Assembly (NCBI GenBank): GCA_945271245.1
Contig: CALYPF010000023.1
Coordinates: 1 to 34,240 of the forward strand
DNA: 34,240 nucleotides
From: an uncultured Enterobacteriaceae bacterium
GTDB taxonomy: Bacteria > Pseudomonadota > Gammaproteobacteria > Enterobacterales > Enterobacteriaceae
Reading direction: 5' to 3'
The notes below the pieces were generated by a model, which searched no databases, was not told the DNA's origin, and saw only the letters and a program-made list of their open reading frames with translations. This document shows, in pieces, positions 9,847 through 20,622 of the stretch. Position 1 is the first letter of the stretch; every line of letters begins with the position of its first letter. The translations under genes and the position numbers were made by a program.

Positions 9847-10944
9847 TAAGATATTGTTTAATTTTCTTCAAGTAATGCAAATCTCGTCACTTCTCTTAAC
9901 AAAAATGTCCTTGTTTGTTGATATTCTGAATAAAAACCATACCGTTTCCGTGGAAGAATTAGGCTTGTTTTTTGTATGCAGCGTTTTTTAGGGGAAATAA
10001 TTTTATTTTGATTAGATAAATCTAAAGTGTAATCAATATGATTTGGTTTTCATTTAACAAGACGCGGCGTTGATGAGCGCGTAATTTAGCGGCGCCATGC
10101 CTGGTGCTAATAGGCAGGTTAAAGCAGCGTAAGCCATAAAAGTATTACCCCCTTTTTTGATGGCATTGTAATCATTTTATTTCGCCGTCATATTCCGCTG
10201 GTTAGCGTGCTTATCAAAAGGAAATACTACTTTATGAGTATGGCTGTAAGAAGTCATTTCTTATTCGTGGTTTGAAGTGATGAGATTTATACATCCTTTT
10301 ATTTTCTCTTTGGCTCCATTTAATGAATTGTATTGTTGTTTATACATGCGCTGAGTTATTTCATCGCTAACCAGAACCTTCGTTGACCGTAACCCCCACC
10401 CCGGTTTCGCTCTGTACGCTTATTTTGAGATTTAACGCTCGTGCGGCGGGCGGGCATCTTTTTTTTGCCACGACTACGCCCTTCAAGCTGCAAGGTTGCA
10501 TCAGGTCGCCTTTTGCGAAGGCGGGTTTTGACAATAAAGCAAGGGGAGGTCGGCGTGAGATTAAAGCGTGAGGTTACAAATAGACGGTAAGCGCTATGCC
10601 ATATAGCGCACAGCATCCGCCTTCATTGCCTGTAGCGCTGCGGTTATAAAACCTAAGGAGGGAATATTGTATTACTACGAATCGCACCGCCTTCGTTGCC
10701 TGTAGTCGTGCCGAAGAATTGAAAGGCGTGGCTTATGGAGATATTACGTTACGGCGAGTCGCGCCGCTTTTGTATTACGGCGTGGGAGCCCGTTCAGCCC
10801 ATTTTCTCTGCCTGAACAAGAGACGCTGGCAGACAGTGAAGAGCGCTGGCATTCGGTATCAAGGTTTTCCTGGCCCGAATACGCCGCCGCGTTATTAAAC
10901 ACCCGTTTTACGCGCTCGATTAAGCGGAGTCGATGACATGAAAG
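9847..10944. other. Long decayed spacer
   Basis: No intact gene is supported. It holds a palindrome TTAGATAAATCTAA (10012-10025), a hairpin CGCCTT/AAGGCG near 10507-10524, a hairpin GCGCTAT/ATAGCGC at 10591-10609, and an 18-base near-repeat CGCCTTCrTTGCCTGTAG near 10619 and 10689. A possible gene remnant at 10655-10936 is listed separately. An 86-codon minus-strand frame at 10356-10616 is basic (arginine/lysine rich), unrecognised and not called. Confidence 0.5.
10655..10936 (+). pseudogene. Possible decayed small gene, unrecognised
   Basis: A strong ribosome binding site, AAGGAGG at 10655-10661, is followed by a frame without an ATG (an ATT at 10671 is in the right place). That frame translates to protein-like sequence such as FVACSRAEELKGVAYGDITL. 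Near 10790 a one-base shift moves into another open frame (PFSLPEQETLADSEERWHS...) that stops with TGA at 10934-10936. A lost start codon plus a frameshift would explain this. No family is recognised, and chance open frames are possible. Confidence 0.3.
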
Positions 10945-10980
10945 ATTCACCGGCAGGCGAACTCTGCTCTGCCGGTGAAT
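10945..10980 (-). terminator. rdgC terminator
   Basis: A 12-bp perfect stem, ATTCACCGGCAG at 10945-10956 and its complement at 10969-10980, starts 29 bases past the rdgC stop. On the minus strand it is followed by CTTTC, a weak T-tract. Confidence 0.65.
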
Positions 10981-11009
10981 AGGTCGGTGTTGTGCGCTAT
11001 CAGCGATTG

Positions 11010-11921
11010 TTAGCGCTGAGCCTCGCCGCCCAGCCCTTCAATCAGCCCCTGGAGCAGCAGCGTCAGTTCGCCGGTCATTAGGGTAAAATCCGCGTCAAAG
11101 CGCAGGGCAACGTCTTCTTTATCGATATCTTCATTCTTATCGCGCAGCTCATCACTAAACTTCAGGCGCTTGAGCGAGCCATCCTCGCATAATACAAACT
11201 GGATGCGCTGCTGCCAGTCGAGCGCCAGTTTAGTCACGACTTTGCCCGCCTCGATATGCACCGCAATTTCATCACTGACCAACTCTTGTTTTTTAGCCCG
11301 GATCACACCGCCGTCTTCCAGAATTGCTTTTAGCTCCGCTTCATCAAGAAGCTGAAAGCCCTGCGCCGCGCCGCCGGAGCGCACCCATTCGGTGAGCGTT
11401 AATTCGATAGGATTTTCCAGCGTGAGCGGTACCACTGGCAGCGAACCCAGGCTTTTTCTCAGCAGCGCCAGCGTGTCTTCGGCTTTTTTGGCGCTGGCGC
11501 AGTCCAGCATGATTAGCCCATTGACGCTGTCTATCCACAGCATAGTCTGGCTAAATCGACTAAAAGCTCGCGGCAGTAAATCGTGCAGCACCTCATCTTT
11601 TAGCGCATCTTTTTCCGTTTTTTTCAACTTTCGAGCCTGATCGGCTTCAAGTTTGCGAATTTTTGATTCCAGCGCCTGCTTAAGCACCGGCGACGGCAAC
11701 ATTTTTTCCTCTTTGCGCGCGCAAAGCAGGATTTGTCCATTAGTGGCATGCGTTAACGCATCACCCTGTGGCCCCATTGGCGATACCCAGCCGGTTTTGG
11801 CCATATCCTGACTGCCGCAGGGCGTGAAGCTGTATTGGGCAAGTTGCTTTTCTATTTCGTCCGGATTCAGCGAAATGTCCCGGCTAAGCCGGTAAACCAT
11901 GAGATTTTTGAACCACAGCAT
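11010..11921 (-). CDS. rdgC: Recombination-associated protein RdgC
   Basis: RdgC is a nucleoid-associated ring-shaped dimer that binds double-stranded DNA and restrains RecA-mediated strand exchange. The product is 303 residues, exactly the length of E. coli RdgC, starting [14 protein letters not shown] and ending [11 protein letters not shown]. Conserved blocks include [43 protein letters not shown] and [14 protein letters not shown]. The start at 11921 has an AAGGT motif upstream. It diverges from mak, as in E. coli. The adjacent yaiE/ppnP-aroM-aroL genes found beyond rdgC in E. coli are not seen here. Confidence 0.98.
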   Translation of the reverse strand: MLWFKNLMVYRLSRDISLNPDEIEKQLAQYSFTPCGSQDMAKTGWVSPMGPQGDALTHATNGQILLCARKEEKMLPSPVLKQALESKIRKLEADQARKLKKTEKDALKDEVLHDLLPRAFSRFSQTMLWIDSVNGLIMLDCASAKKAEDTLALLRKSLGSLPVVPLTLENPIELTLTEWVRSGGAAQGFQLLDEAELKAILEDGGVIRAKKQELVSDEIAVHIEAGKVVTKLALDWQQRIQFVLCEDGSLKRLKFSDELRDKNEDIDKEDVALRFDADFTLMTGELTLLLQGLIEGLGGEAQR

Positions 11922-12037
11922 GAAAGGTAACCTTATCAGTCAAACGCAGCGGGCATGATAGCGAATCGTCGCCTGGGTTTCATTGCCTTTCCCTATACGC
12001 CGTTCTACTCTGTTGAAATATCTGTGTTAAAGGGGCC

Positions 12038-12952
12038 ATGAACGTGCGTATTGGTATTGATCTCGGCGGGACGAAAACAGAGGTTATCGCGCTGGCGGAT
12101 GACGGGCGCCAGCTTTATCGGCACCGATTGCCCACCCCGCGCGATGACTACTCACAAACGGTAGAAATTATTGCGCGCCTGGTGGAGCAGGCGGAGGCGT
12201 CGACCGGCGAACGGGGCAGCGTAGGCATCGGGATCCCGGGGACGCTATCGCCGGTTACCGGAAAAGTTAAAAACGCGAATTCTACCTGGCTGAACGGGCA
12301 GGCGCTGGATAATGATTTGGCGCAGCGCCTGGGGCGCGAAGTGCGCATCGCGAATGACGCGAATTGCCTGGCGGTCTCTGAGGCGACGGACGGCGCCGCT
12401 GCAGGAGCTAACACGGTATTTGCGGTAATTATTGGCACCGGCTGTGGCGCCGGCATTGCGCTGAACGGCCAGAGCCACGCCGGCGGCAATGGAACCGCGG
12501 GCGAGTGGGGCCATAATCCACTGCCGTGGATGGATGACGCTGAACTACGCTACCGCCAGGAGGTGCCGTGCTATTGCGGAAAGCAAGGCTGCATCGAAAC
12601 GTTTATCTCCGGGACCGGTTTTGCCACCGATTATCGGCGGCAGGCCGGTGAGGCTCTCGCCGGTGATGAAATCGTCCGGCGCGCGCTGTCCGGCGACGCA
12701 CAGGCTGAACGGGCGCTGGGGCGCTATGAACAGCGTCTGGCGAAATCGCTGGCGCACGTCGTAAACCTGCTCGATCCGGACGTTATCGTGCTGGGGGGCG
12801 GAATGAGCAACGTTGAGCGCCTGTATCACAGGTTGCCGGCGCTGGTAACGCCGTGGGTATTTGGCGGCGAGTTTTCAACGCCGATCCGCCAGGCGATGCA
12901 CGGGGATTCCAGCGGCGTTCGCGGCGCGGCCTGGCTGTGGCCAAAAGCATAA
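12038..12952 (+). CDS. mak: Fructokinase/mannokinase Mak (ROK family)
   Basis: Mak is a cytosolic ROK-family sugar kinase phosphorylating fructose (and mannose) with ATP. The product is 304 residues (E. coli 302). The N-terminal phosphate loop is [15 protein letters not shown], the catalytic region includes [11 protein letters not shown] (Asp about 105), and the ROK zinc-binding signature is [12 protein letters not shown] at about 180-191. The C-terminal nucleotide-binding segment is [21 protein letters not shown] precedes the ATG at 12038; a GTG three codons on could also serve. In E. coli araJ follows mak; here sbcC follows directly. Confidence 0.97.
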   Translation: MNVRIGIDLGGTKTEVIALADDGRQLYRHRLPTPRDDYSQTVEIIARLVEQAEASTGERGSVGIGIPGTLSPVTGKVKNANSTWLNGQALDNDLAQRLGREVRIANDANCLAVSEATDGAAAGANTVFAVIIGTGCGAGIALNGQSHAGGNGTAGEWGHNPLPWMDDAELRYRQEVPCYCGKQGCIETFISGTGFATDYRRQAGEALAGDEIVRRALSGDAQAERALGRYEQRLAKSLAHVVNLLDPDVIVLGGGMSNVERLYHRLPALVTPWVFGGEFSTPIRQAMHGDSSGVRGAAWLWPKA

Positions 12953-13186
12953 CCGCACAGGGAAGCCCGGTCGCCGGAGTGTATTCGCTTCCTGAAGCGT
13001 GCCTGCCAGCGCGCTGAGGTAATTTTTGCGCGCGGCAGGTTTCTCAATGCGCGGCTACACGCTGAGTTCGGCTTCGGCCCGCGTGCGGTTTACCTGCCAG
13101 CGCGCGCAGGCGGTGAATGAGCGCTACGTTCATCTCATCGCTTGCAGAGCCGAAATCTCAAATGAGCGGTATACAGTCTTTATCAG
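12953..13186. other. mak-sbcC intergenic, GC-rich, hairpins only
   Basis: The two genes converge here. The motif CCTGCCAGCGCGC occurs twice (near 13003 and 13095), and each copy lies in an imperfect GC-rich inverted repeat. No araJ gene or clear remnant is visible. Confidence 0.45.
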
Positions 13187-13208
13187 CGCGGTATCAATCT
13201 ATACCGCG
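13187..13208 (-). terminator. Hairpin overlapping the sbcC stop
   Basis: CGCGGTAT at 13187-13194 pairs perfectly with 13201-13208. The sbcC stop codon lies in this hairpin. No T-run follows on the minus strand, so it may be an RNA-stabilising hairpin and not a classical terminator. Confidence 0.4.
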
Positions 13209-16200
13209 AACGTTGGCTCCAGTCGACTAAACCCGAGGCCGTTGATTTTTTTTACCCGAATTTGAACCGGGATCCGCTCCTTCATCGCCTCTACGTGGCT
13301 AATGACGCCGATAGTTTTTCCGCTGGCGTTTAACGCATCCAGCGCGTCAAGCGCGATATCAAGCGTGGCTGCGTCCAGCGTGCCGAACCCCTCGTCCAGG
13401 AACAGTGAGTCAATACGCGTGCGATAGCTCACTAAATCAGAGAGCGCCAGCGCCAGCGCCAGACTGACCAGAAAGCTTTCGCCGCCCGACAGCGTGCGGG
13501 TATCGCGAACCGCATCCGCCTGCCAGGTATCGACCACTTCCAGCGCCAGGGACTCACTCTCTTTCCTCTGTAACAGGTAGCGCCCGTGCAGACGACTAAG
13601 CTGCTGATTAGCCAGCCATACCAGATTATCCAGCGTTAGCCCCTGCGCAAAACGACGAAAACGGTCGCCTTCCCGCGAGCCGATGAGTTGGTTGAGCAAA
13701 GCCCAGTCGTTAAGGGTCTGGCGGCAAACTGCTACCTGTTCGGCCAGCGCCTGATGGCGCCGCAGGCTCTCCGCATCGGCCTGCTGCTGCTGGCGAATTT
13801 CCCCCTGGCGGGCAGCATTGTCGCGCAGATCTCGCGTGAGTGCTGTAAGCGCCGCTTCAATGGTTGGCAACGGTGTTGCTGCATCCAGTTCGCCGGGCCG
13901 CTGTCGCCGGTGTTCGTCCAGCGCCCGCTGAGTGTCGTCGCGGCGCGTTTGCTGCTGCTGAGCGGCGCGCTCCAGCGCACTTTTTTTCTGCTCCAGCGCA
14001 GTTAGCTCAGCCTCATCGGGCAGCGCGGCCAGAAATGCGGCTTCATCGGCAAACGGGCCGGTGGCGAGGGCGGCGGCGAATTGTTGCTCGGCGGCGTGCA
14101 GCTGTTCGCGCGTCTGGGTTAATTGCAGCGTCAGGCTCTGCAATTCCCCGGCGAGCGTCAGGCACTGAGCGTGGATATCGCGCCAGTGTGCGGTATCCGG
14201 CACGGCGGCAGACTGGGCGGATGCATCAGCAGTTAAGGTTTCTTCCGGCAGCGTATCCAGCAACTGGCTAAGCTGCGCCAGGCGTTGAGTAAACTGCGCG
14301 TCCTGCGCCTGATTTTGCTGCCAGGTTTGTATCTCCTGCATACGTTCGGCAAGCCAGGCTTCTTCCTGCCCCGGTTCGGGCCAGCTAAGCGATAGTTCCG
14401 CCAGCGCCAGGCGCTGGGTCGCCTGTTCGCTGACAATAGCGTCATTGAGCTGTTTATGCTGCTCCAGCGCCGCCCGGCGCTGGATTTCAATGTCCTGACG
14501 CCGCTGCAATTGAAGCAACTGCTGTTCATGAGCTTCCTGTTGGTCCAGCCACGGCGCGACCGGCTGCTGCCATGAGAGGTCAATGCTGAGAGCGGCGCAC
14601 AGTGCGTGCCACTGCTGCTCCATTTGCTGGCGGTCGGCAATCAGCGCCGCGCAGTCGCGTTCAAGCTGTTCCTGCTGCTGTTGCCCGGCGGTCAGTTGCC
14701 CTTTCAGGCGCGCGCCCTGTTCCGCCTGCGCGTCCCGCTGCTGCGTAAGCTGCGCCAGGCGCCGTTTATTGGTATCCGGTGCGATGGTCTGATAGCGAGT
14801 GATTGCGGGATGCTCAGTAGAGCCGCACAGCGGGCAGGGCTGAGATGGCCGCAGGCGCTCGCGTTCAGCCTGAAGAGAGACAATGGTTTGTTCCAGCTCG
14901 CAGATGTTAGTGACTTCGGCAACGAGTTGATTTTGCTGCTCCAGGCTGCGGAAGGTCTCTTCCAGAGTGCGTGACTGCTCGTTTAACCGGCGCGTAAGCT
15001 GTGTCAGCGCGCTCTGCAAATGGGCTTCCTGCCCGGCAAGCGGCGCCAGGCAGGCGTGTAACAGAGCAAGCTGCTGGCGGCGGGGGCGCGCCTCCGTCAG
15101 TTGCTGTAAGCGCTGACTTACTTCCTCGGCGCAGAGGTCGGCATCCGGTGTGGGAAGCCGGGCGAGCTGGCTATCGTAGCTCTTCAGGCTGCCAGACAGG
15201 GCGTCGAGGCGCTGAATATCGCGCTGGCGCTGGGCCAGCGCGCTGCGCCAGCCGCTGATTTCATTTTGCCAGCGGGCAATATGCGTGCTTTCACGCAATT
15301 TGTGAGTAAGCGCTGACTGCTGAGCGGCCAGAGCCTGATGTTCCCGGAGGGCTAATTCACGAATAGCCTGACGGGCGAGGCGTTGGGTATGTAAACGTTC
15401 GCTCACAGCGTCGTGCTGACGCGCACAATCGACGGTTTGCTGCGCCCAATGCTGACGCGTTTGCCACTCGGGGCGCAGCGTATTCGCCGGGCGTGCAAGC
15501 GCCAGACGCTGCAGCTCTGGCTGAGCCGCCTCCAGCGCGCGCTGCGCTGAACTGGACGCCTGTTCAATTTCACGTTCCTGGGTTTGCAGTCTTTGATATT
15601 GAATCAACCACTGACGCTGTGCTTCCAGTGCGCGCAGCTGCGCCTGTTCTGTAATTTCTTCTGTTTGCAGCGTTTTTAGCGCCGCGCGCAGCGTTTGCTT
15701 TTGTTCATCGCTTAATAAAAGAATGCCTGCTGCCTGCGCTTCATGGCTTTCCAGCTCGATTTTCGCGGACTTATGGCGCTCAAATACCTGTGCAGAGAGC
15801 CGGCCATAAATTTCCGTGCCGGTAAGCTCTTCCAGCAGCGCGGCGCGCGTATTAGGATCGGCATTCAGGAATGCGGCAAACTGCCCCTGAGAGAGCAGCA
15901 TGGACTTAGTGAAACGATCGTAGTCCAGCCCGGTGAGCGCGACGATTTGCTCCTGCTTATCCTTGATTTTATCCGCGACGATTTTCCCGTCGGCGCAGCG
16001 GGCCAGTTCTACGCGCGGTGCCTGTAACTTACCGTCCGCCCGATTGCGCGCTCTATTTTGGCTCCAGAAAGCCCGCCAGGCGACGCCTTTAACTTCAAAC
16101 ACCACTTCAGCCAGGCATTCGGCGGTATCGCGCGTCATCACATCGTTTTGGGTTTGAGATACAGCGCCCAGGCGCGGTGTTCTGTGATAAAGCGCGAGGC

Positions 16201-16351
16201 AGAGCGCGTCCAGTAGGGTAGTTTTCCCGGCGCCGGTGGGGCCGGTTATCGCAAATAGCCCGCTGCTAACAAAAGGCTCTGCCGTGAAATCAATTTTCCA
16301 CTCCCCTTTGAGAGAGTTCAGGTTTTTCAGGCGCAGCGTGAGGATCTTCAT
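13199..16351 (-). CDS. sbcC: Nuclease SbcCD, ATPase subunit SbcC
   Basis: SbcC is the SMC/Rad50-like ATPase that partners SbcD to cleave hairpins and palindromic DNA and to process double-strand ends. The product is 1050 residues (E. coli 1048). The Walker A is [19 protein letters not shown] (about 36-54). Long Gln/Glu/Leu-rich coiled coils run from about 170 to 850, with the zinc hook [11 protein letters not shown] near the middle (about 495). The ABC signature is [19 protein letters not shown], and the Walker B is [13 protein letters not shown]. Its ATG overlaps the sbcD stop (ATGA at 16348-16351), so the two are translationally coupled. Confidence 0.98.
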   Translation of the reverse strand: MKILTLRLKNLNSLKGEWKIDFTAEPFVSSGLFAITGPTGAGKTTLLDALCLALYHRTPRLGAVSQTQNDVMTRDTAECLAEVVFEVKGVAWRAFWSQNRARNRADGKLQAPRVELARCADGKIVADKIKDKQEQIVALTGLDYDRFTKSMLLSQGQFAAFLNADPNTRAALLEELTGTEIYGRLSAQVFERHKSAKIELESHEAQAAGILLLSDEQKQTLRAALKTLQTEEITEQAQLRALEAQRQWLIQYQRLQTQEREIEQASSSAQRALEAAQPELQRLALARPANTLRPEWQTRQHWAQQTVDCARQHDAVSERLHTQRLARQAIRELALREHQALAAQQSALTHKLRESTHIARWQNEISGWRSALAQRQRDIQRLDALSGSLKSYDSQLARLPTPDADLCAEEVSQRLQQLTEARPRRQQLALLHACLAPLAGQEAHLQSALTQLTRRLNEQSRTLEETFRSLEQQNQLVAEVTNICELEQTIVSLQAERERLRPSQPCPLCGSTEHPAITRYQTIAPDTNKRRLAQLTQQRDAQAEQGARLKGQLTAGQQQQEQLERDCAALIADRQQMEQQWHALCAALSIDLSWQQPVAPWLDQQEAHEQQLLQLQRRQDIEIQRRAALEQHKQLNDAIVSEQATQRLALAELSLSWPEPGQEEAWLAERMQEIQTWQQNQAQDAQFTQRLAQLSQLLDTLPEETLTADASAQSAAVPDTAHWRDIHAQCLTLAGELQSLTLQLTQTREQLHAAEQQFAAALATGPFADEAAFLAALPDEAELTALEQKKSALERAAQQQQTRRDDTQRALDEHRRQRPGELDAATPLPTIEAALTALTRDLRDNAARQGEIRQQQQADAESLRRHQALAEQVAVCRQTLNDWALLNQLIGSREGDRFRRFAQGLTLDNLVWLANQQLSRLHGRYLLQRKESESLALEVVDTWQADAVRDTRTLSGGESFLVSLALALALSDLVSYRTRIDSLFLDEGFGTLDAATLDIALDALDALNASGKTIGVISHVEAMKERIPVQIRVKKINGLGFSRLEPTFAV

Positions 16352-17550
16352 GCATCGTGCTCCTGTGTAACGTCGTCCAGGGTTTGTTGAAATAACCGCC
16401 TTAACCCGCTTTTTTGCTCTTCATCCAGCGTCTCCTGCGCCAGCCTGCGTTCAAACACTTCCCCTGGCGTCAGTTCGCTAAGCGTTTCCTGATGCTGGCG
16501 CTCAATGATGCGCTGGCGCCGCTCGCGGCTGCGGCGGATAAGCAGCACCTCAACCGGCAATGAATCGGTCAGGCGCTGAATATGCCGCTGAGTGTCGTGC
16601 AGCCAGTCGTCGCTGGCGATTTCAATATCTAACCAGGTCACCGGGCTTTCAGGCGCGCCGCGCCAGGCATCAAGCTGCCGTTCAATCTCTTCTTGCGTGC
16701 CTTTTAACACTGCCATCGCCTGCGTTGTCGGTACCGTCAGCGGCGTGACGCCGGCAAAAGCGCCATCGCGAAATTCCACCAGATTTACGCTTTTAGCGGT
16801 GCCAGTTTCATCGAAACTTAATGCGATAGGGGAGCCGCAATAGCGGATATGTTCCGTTCCGCCGACCCGCTGTGGGCGATGAATATGCCCCAGCGCAATA
16901 TAATCCGCTGGCGGAAAGGCGTGGGCCGGAAATGCATCCAGCGTGCCGATGTAAATATCGCGTACCGCTTCGCTGGCGCTGGCACCGACGGTGGTTAAAT
17001 GGCCCGTAGCGACGATCGGAAGCGGCTTTTCCTGGCGCAAAGCCTGGGCGCGCGCGTAGCTTTGCTGATACTGATTAGCGATAGCATCCTGCAGAGAGCG
17101 CTGTTTTTCTGCACCTGACTGCCCGGCCTTGCTTTGCAGCATATCGCGCGCGCGTAAAAAAGGAATGGGACACAGGATTGCGCCGGGCGCGCCGTCCCGG
17201 CGCGGAATAATAAAGGGGTCATCGTCTGGGCCGGTAATCACCCGCGCATTGAGGCAGGCCAGTAGCTCCCGGGATTCATTAAGCGTGGCAACGGAATCGT
17301 GATTTCCGGCCAGCAAATATAGCGCACAGCCGCTGTTGCGTAGCTGCACGATAAAACGGTTATACAGCTCCCGGGCGTAGCTGGGGGGAGAGCCGGTATC
17401 AAAAATATCGCCGGCAACGATAATTGCATCAACCTCATACTGCTCAACCTGTGCCAGCAGCCAGTGTAAAAAAGCCTGATGTTCGCTGGCGCGGCTTTTA
17501 GTGTAAAAATTTTGTCCGAGATGCCAGTCCGAGGTGTGAATAATGCGCAT
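16348..17550 (-). CDS. sbcD: Nuclease SbcCD, nuclease subunit SbcD
   Basis: SbcD is the Mre11-like metallophosphoesterase subunit, giving manganese-dependent exonuclease and hairpin endonuclease activity. The product is 400 residues, identical in length to E. coli SbcD. The metal-binding phosphoesterase motifs are all present: HTSDWHLGQ (residues 5-13), AGDIFDTG (about 47-54), AGNHDSV (about 81-87), [10 protein letters not shown], and ALGHIHRPQ. It is the first gene of the sbcDC operon and diverges from phoB, as in E. coli. No strong ribosome binding site precedes the ATG at 17550. Confidence 0.98.
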   Translation of the reverse strand: MRIIHTSDWHLGQNFYTKSRASEHQAFLHWLLAQVEQYEVDAIIVAGDIFDTGSPPSYARELYNRFIVQLRNSGCALYLLAGNHDSVATLNESRELLACLNARVITGPDDDPFIIPRRDGAPGAILCPIPFLRARDMLQSKAGQSGAEKQRSLQDAIANQYQQSYARAQALRQEKPLPIVATGHLTTVGASASEAVRDIYIGTLDAFPAHAFPPADYIALGHIHRPQRVGGTEHIRYCGSPIALSFDETGTAKSVNLVEFRDGAFAGVTPLTVPTTQAMAVLKGTQEEIERQLDAWRGAPESPVTWLDIEIASDDWLHDTQRHIQRLTDSLPVEVLLIRRSRERRQRIIERQHQETLSELTPGEVFERRLAQETLDEEQKSGLRRLFQQTLDDVTQEHDA

Positions 17551-17643
17551 GACGATGTCCGGGCGTAAAAGTGTGGGGCGATTATAACTGTGTGGGGAGG
17601 TGAGGGCAGCATTACGCAGAGTCTAAGAACTGGAGAATATGTA

Positions 17644-17677
17644 ATTTCATATTTTTGTCACAAAAATGGCTCATACT
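17644..17677 (+). promoter_or_regulatory. Pho box and -10 element of the phoBR promoter
   Basis: The 18-base Pho box is two 7-base half-sites, ATTTCAT (17644-17650) and TTGTCAC (17655-17661), separated by 4 bases. It resembles the known phoB box of E. coli. A -10-like CATACT (17672-17677) begins 11 bases past the box, the spacing expected when PhoB replaces a -35 element. This supports autoregulation of phoBR by phosphate limitation. Confidence 0.8.
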
Positions 17678-17721
17678 GTTTACGATAACACCCCGTAGCC
17701 ATTTTCCTGAACAGAGGAATG

Positions 17722-18411
17722 ATGACGAAACATATTCTGGTAATAGAAGATGAAGCGGCAATTCGTGAGATGGTGTGTTTAACGCTGATGCAGCACGGGT
17801 TTCACACGCTTGAGGCCGAAAGCTACGCTGACGCACAGCGTCAATTATGCGAGCCGCTTCCCAGCCTGGTGTTGCTCGACTGGATGTTACCCGGCGGTTC
17901 AGGATTACAGCTTCTGAAATTCATCAGATATACGCGACAGACGCGTGATATTCCCGTATTAATGCTTACCGCCCGCGGTGAAGAAGAAGAACGCGTGCGC
18001 GGGCTTGATGCCGGCGCGGATGATTATATGACGAAGCCATTTTCTCCCAAAGAGCTGGTGGCGCGGGTAAAAGCCCTGCTGCGGCGGGTCTCTCCCGCCG
18101 TTGATAAGCCGCCGCTTGAGGCTTTGGGTCTGTTACTCGACCCTATATCACACCGCGTTGATGCCGCTGGCAAAGCGCTGGATCTCGGGCCGACGAAATT
18201 TCGGCTCCTGCACTTTTTTATGTCTCACCCGGAGCGGGTTTACAGCCGCGAGCACCTGCTGGATAACGTGTGGGGTAACAATGTGTACGTTGAAGATCGT
18301 ACGGTAGACGTACACATTCGTCGGCTGCGCCGGGTGCTGGAAGCGAGTGGTCACGATCGTATGATCCAAACCGTGCGCGGGGCAGGGTATCGTTTCTCTA
18401 CGCGGGTTTAA
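17722..18411 (+). CDS. phoB: Phosphate regulon response regulator PhoB
   Basis: PhoB activates the Pho regulon when phosphate is scarce, after phosphorylation by PhoR. From the second of two adjacent ATGs (17722) it is 229 residues, the E. coli length; the first (17719) would crowd the AGAGGA motif. The receiver domain has acidic residues EDE at 9-11, the phosphoacceptor Asp in LLDWMLPGG (about residue 53), Thr in LTARGEEEE and Lys in TKPFSP. The C-terminal OmpR/PhoB winged helix carries the recognition region [16 protein letters not shown] and ends GYRFSTRV. A Pho box lies upstream. Confidence 0.98.
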   Translation: MTKHILVIEDEAAIREMVCLTLMQHGFHTLEAESYADAQRQLCEPLPSLVLLDWMLPGGSGLQLLKFIRYTRQTRDIPVLMLTARGEEEERVRGLDAGADDYMTKPFSPKELVARVKALLRRVSPAVDKPPLEALGLLLDPISHRVDAAGKALDLGPTKFRLLHFFMSHPERVYSREHLLDNVWGNNVYVEDRTVDVHIRRLRRVLEASGHDRMIQTVRGAGYRFSTRV

Positions 18412-18524
18412 CTATTCGATTCATCTGTTTTACTGCGCAGGCGCCATCAAACTGACGTAATAGAAGTAATAGAAATGATAATAGAAGCCAGCGCCTGGCT
18501 ATCAGCGATTAACAGGAGCAAAGC

Positions 18525-19844
18525 GTGCTGGAGAAACTGTCGTGGAAACAGCTTATTGCCGAGTTTGCACTTATCAGCATTCCTGCTTTGCTGCTGGGTA
18601 TATTATGCGGGCATCTTGCATGGTGCTGGCTTACGGCGACGCTGTGCCTGTTACTGTGGCATTTTTATAATCTGATGCGGCTTTCCCAGTGGCTTTGGGT
18701 AGATAAAAGCATGACGCCGCCGCCCGGCAGCGGCAGTTGGGCGCCGGTCATGTATGGGCTGCATTTGCATCAAAGACGCAATAAGAAGCGACGCAAAGAG
18801 CTGGGCGGTTTGATAAAGCGTTTTCGCAGCGGCGCAGAGTCGCTGCCCGATGCGGTAGTTTTGACTACCGATGAGGGAGACATCTTTTGGTGTAATCAAT
18901 TAGCCCAGCGTTTATTACATCTTCGCTGGCCGGCAGATGCCGGGCAAAATATTCAAAATTTGCTGCGCTATCCGGAATTTCATCGCTTTATACAGGAACA
19001 TGATTTTACTCAGGCGCTAAATTTGCAGCTAAATAACGGGCGACATCTTGAATTTCGCGTTATGCCTTACAGCGCTGGTCAGCGGCTAATTGTGGCGCGA
19101 GACGTAACCAAAATACACCGGCTTGAAAACCTGCGGCGCCGCTTTTTTGCCGATGTTAACCATGAATTGCGCACGCCTCTGACGGTATTACAAGGCTATC
19201 TGGAAATCATGGCGGAAGGCGCGCTGCCGGAAGCGCAGCGTGAGAAAGCGCTGGATGCGATGCGTGAGCAGACGCAGCGAATGGATACGCTTGTAAAGCA
19301 GCTTTTAACCCTTTCTCGTATTGAGGCGAAGCCGGAACAGGGTGAGCATATTGAAGTGGATATCTGTACGCTGCTTGGACAGATTAAGCGCGAAGCGCAT
19401 GCCCTGGGACCGTCCCATGAAGTAAGTATCGATGCGGCCCCCAATTTGCAGGTGGTGGGCAGTGAGTCATTGCTATACAGCATTATTGCCAACCTGATAC
19501 TCAATGCGATTGGGCATACGCCGGAAGGAACGCGGGTGACGGTAAGCTGGCGCAAAACGCCGCAGGGTGGATCATTTTGCGTCAGTGATAATGGGCCGGG
19601 TATCCCGGCAGAACATATCCCGCGTTTAACCGAGCGCTTTTATCGCGTTGATGCGGCGCGCGGGCGCTGCAAAGGCGGCAGTGGCCTGGGGCTGGCTATC
19701 GTCAAACATGCGCTGGAGCAGTACGGTTCGACGCTGATTATCGAAAGCGCCCCGGGGCAGGGCGCTCGTTTTTCGTTTGTGCTGCCGGATGTCTGTCTGG
19801 TAACGCACGACGCGGTTAGCTCACTTGAGGTTGATGCAAATTGA
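18525..19844 (+). CDS. phoR: Phosphate regulon sensor histidine kinase PhoR
   Basis: PhoR is the inner-membrane kinase/phosphatase for PhoB. The product is 439 residues (E. coli 431) from a GTG start preceded by CAGGAGC. It has two N-terminal membrane segments (about 10-30 and 33-55), a basic linker, a PAS domain (about 95-190), the phosphoacceptor His in [17 protein letters not shown] (about residue 213), then N ([10 protein letters not shown]), G1 (DNGPGI) and G2 ([14 protein letters not shown]) boxes. The residue before the His is Asn; E. coli has Ser there. About 113 bases separate it from phoB. No clear terminator follows. Confidence 0.98.
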   Translation: MLEKLSWKQLIAEFALISIPALLLGILCGHLAWCWLTATLCLLLWHFYNLMRLSQWLWVDKSMTPPPGSGSWAPVMYGLHLHQRRNKKRRKELGGLIKRFRSGAESLPDAVVLTTDEGDIFWCNQLAQRLLHLRWPADAGQNIQNLLRYPEFHRFIQEHDFTQALNLQLNNGRHLEFRVMPYSAGQRLIVARDVTKIHRLENLRRRFFADVNHELRTPLTVLQGYLEIMAEGALPEAQREKALDAMREQTQRMDTLVKQLLTLSRIEAKPEQGEHIEVDICTLLGQIKREAHALGPSHEVSIDAAPNLQVVGSESLLYSIIANLILNAIGHTPEGTRVTVSWRKTPQGGSFCVSDNGPGIPAEHIPRLTERFYRVDAARGRCKGGSGLGLAIVKHALEQYGSTLIIESAPGQGARFSFVLPDVCLVTHDAVSSLEVDAN

Positions 19845-20133
19845 GTGTGCGTTGATTGCAGGCTATCGACGCAAGCCGTTCTGGCCTCTTTCCTGCCAGA
19901 GCGGGGGAGTCAGAGGTCATCGCCTGAGCCTTCTGACGAGGATTGAGAGCTCACTATCGGGGGCGAAGGTTACAGGCAAGCAGGGCGCTTTCCTGCGTGA
20001 AAACTCAATTGAAAGTAGAGGCTATTTTTTGCTGGCCAAAGACAGAGCGCGCGTGGCATCAAAGCGCAGAGCCAGAGCTATTGACGACTGGCGGCTTTCG
20101 GCACCATTTATAGGTGTAGGGTGCAGTTTAGCT
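19845..20133. other. Spacer after phoR, no gene seen
   Basis: One plus-strand frame (19825-20244) is open, but it starts inside phoR, has no ribosome binding site and runs into the tandem repeats, so it is not called. No terminator for phoR is obvious. Confidence 0.5.
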
Positions 20134-20622
20134 AGCGCCACGCTGTGTGCACGGCGTGCGATGCAAGTACCCTGCGGTTCTGCTCATGTTAATCGGTATC
20201 ACCGGCCGATGGTTTTCGGCGAACTGCCGACCGTCGATTTCTGATGCCGCTTATAATGCTATTTAGGCGGCGCCACGCCGCGTACGTGCCGTGTATAAAT
20301 ACCCTGCGTTTCTGCCCACATTAGCAGTAGTGAGCGGCCGATGGTTTTCGGCGAACTGCCGGCCGGCGAGTTCTGATACCGCTTATGATGCCATTTAGGC
20401 GGCGCCACGCTGCGTGCGTGCCGTGTATAAATACCCTGCGTTTCTGCCCGCATTAGCAGTAGTGAGCGGCCGATAGTTTTCGGCGAACTGCCGGCCGTCG
20501 ATTTCTGATGCCGCTTATAATGCTATTTAGGCGGTGCCACGCCGCGTACGTGCCGTGTATAAATACCCTGCGTTTCTGCCCACATTAGTAGTAGTGAGCG
20601 GCCGATGATTTTCGGCGAACTG
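20134..20622. repeat. Tandem array, about 3.7 copies of a 132-bp unit
   Basis: Copies begin at 20134 (divergent, about 135 bp), 20269, 20401 and 20533, the last being partial to about 20622. By eye the second and third differ at about 9 of 132 positions; the second and fourth differ at about 3 of the first 90. Each unit contains a small hairpin, GCCGATGGTTTTCGGC or a variant, and a GAACTGCCGGCCG-type partial palindrome, which is nearly perfect in the second copy. The unit is 44 codons long, and the minus strand is open through part of copies 2-3, but there is no ribosome binding site. The function is unknown. Confidence 0.9.

Noticed and set aside
10356..10616. 86-codon basic minus-strand frame
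   Set aside because: No ribosome binding site, arginine/lysine-rich translation typical of non-coding DNA with local hairpins, and no recognised family.
13688..15258. Several open frames of 70-135 codons on the opposite strand of sbcC
   Set aside because: They are antisense shadows of the GC-rich, Gln/Ala/Arg-rich coiled-coil coding region, lack ribosome binding sites and resemble no family.
19825..20244. 139-codon plus-strand frame after phoR
   Set aside because: It starts inside phoR in another frame, has no ribosome binding site, and its end is in the first tandem repeat copy.
20134..20622. CRISPR array
   Set aside because: The repeats are 132 bp, directly abutting with no unique spacers between short repeats, and no cas genes are present.
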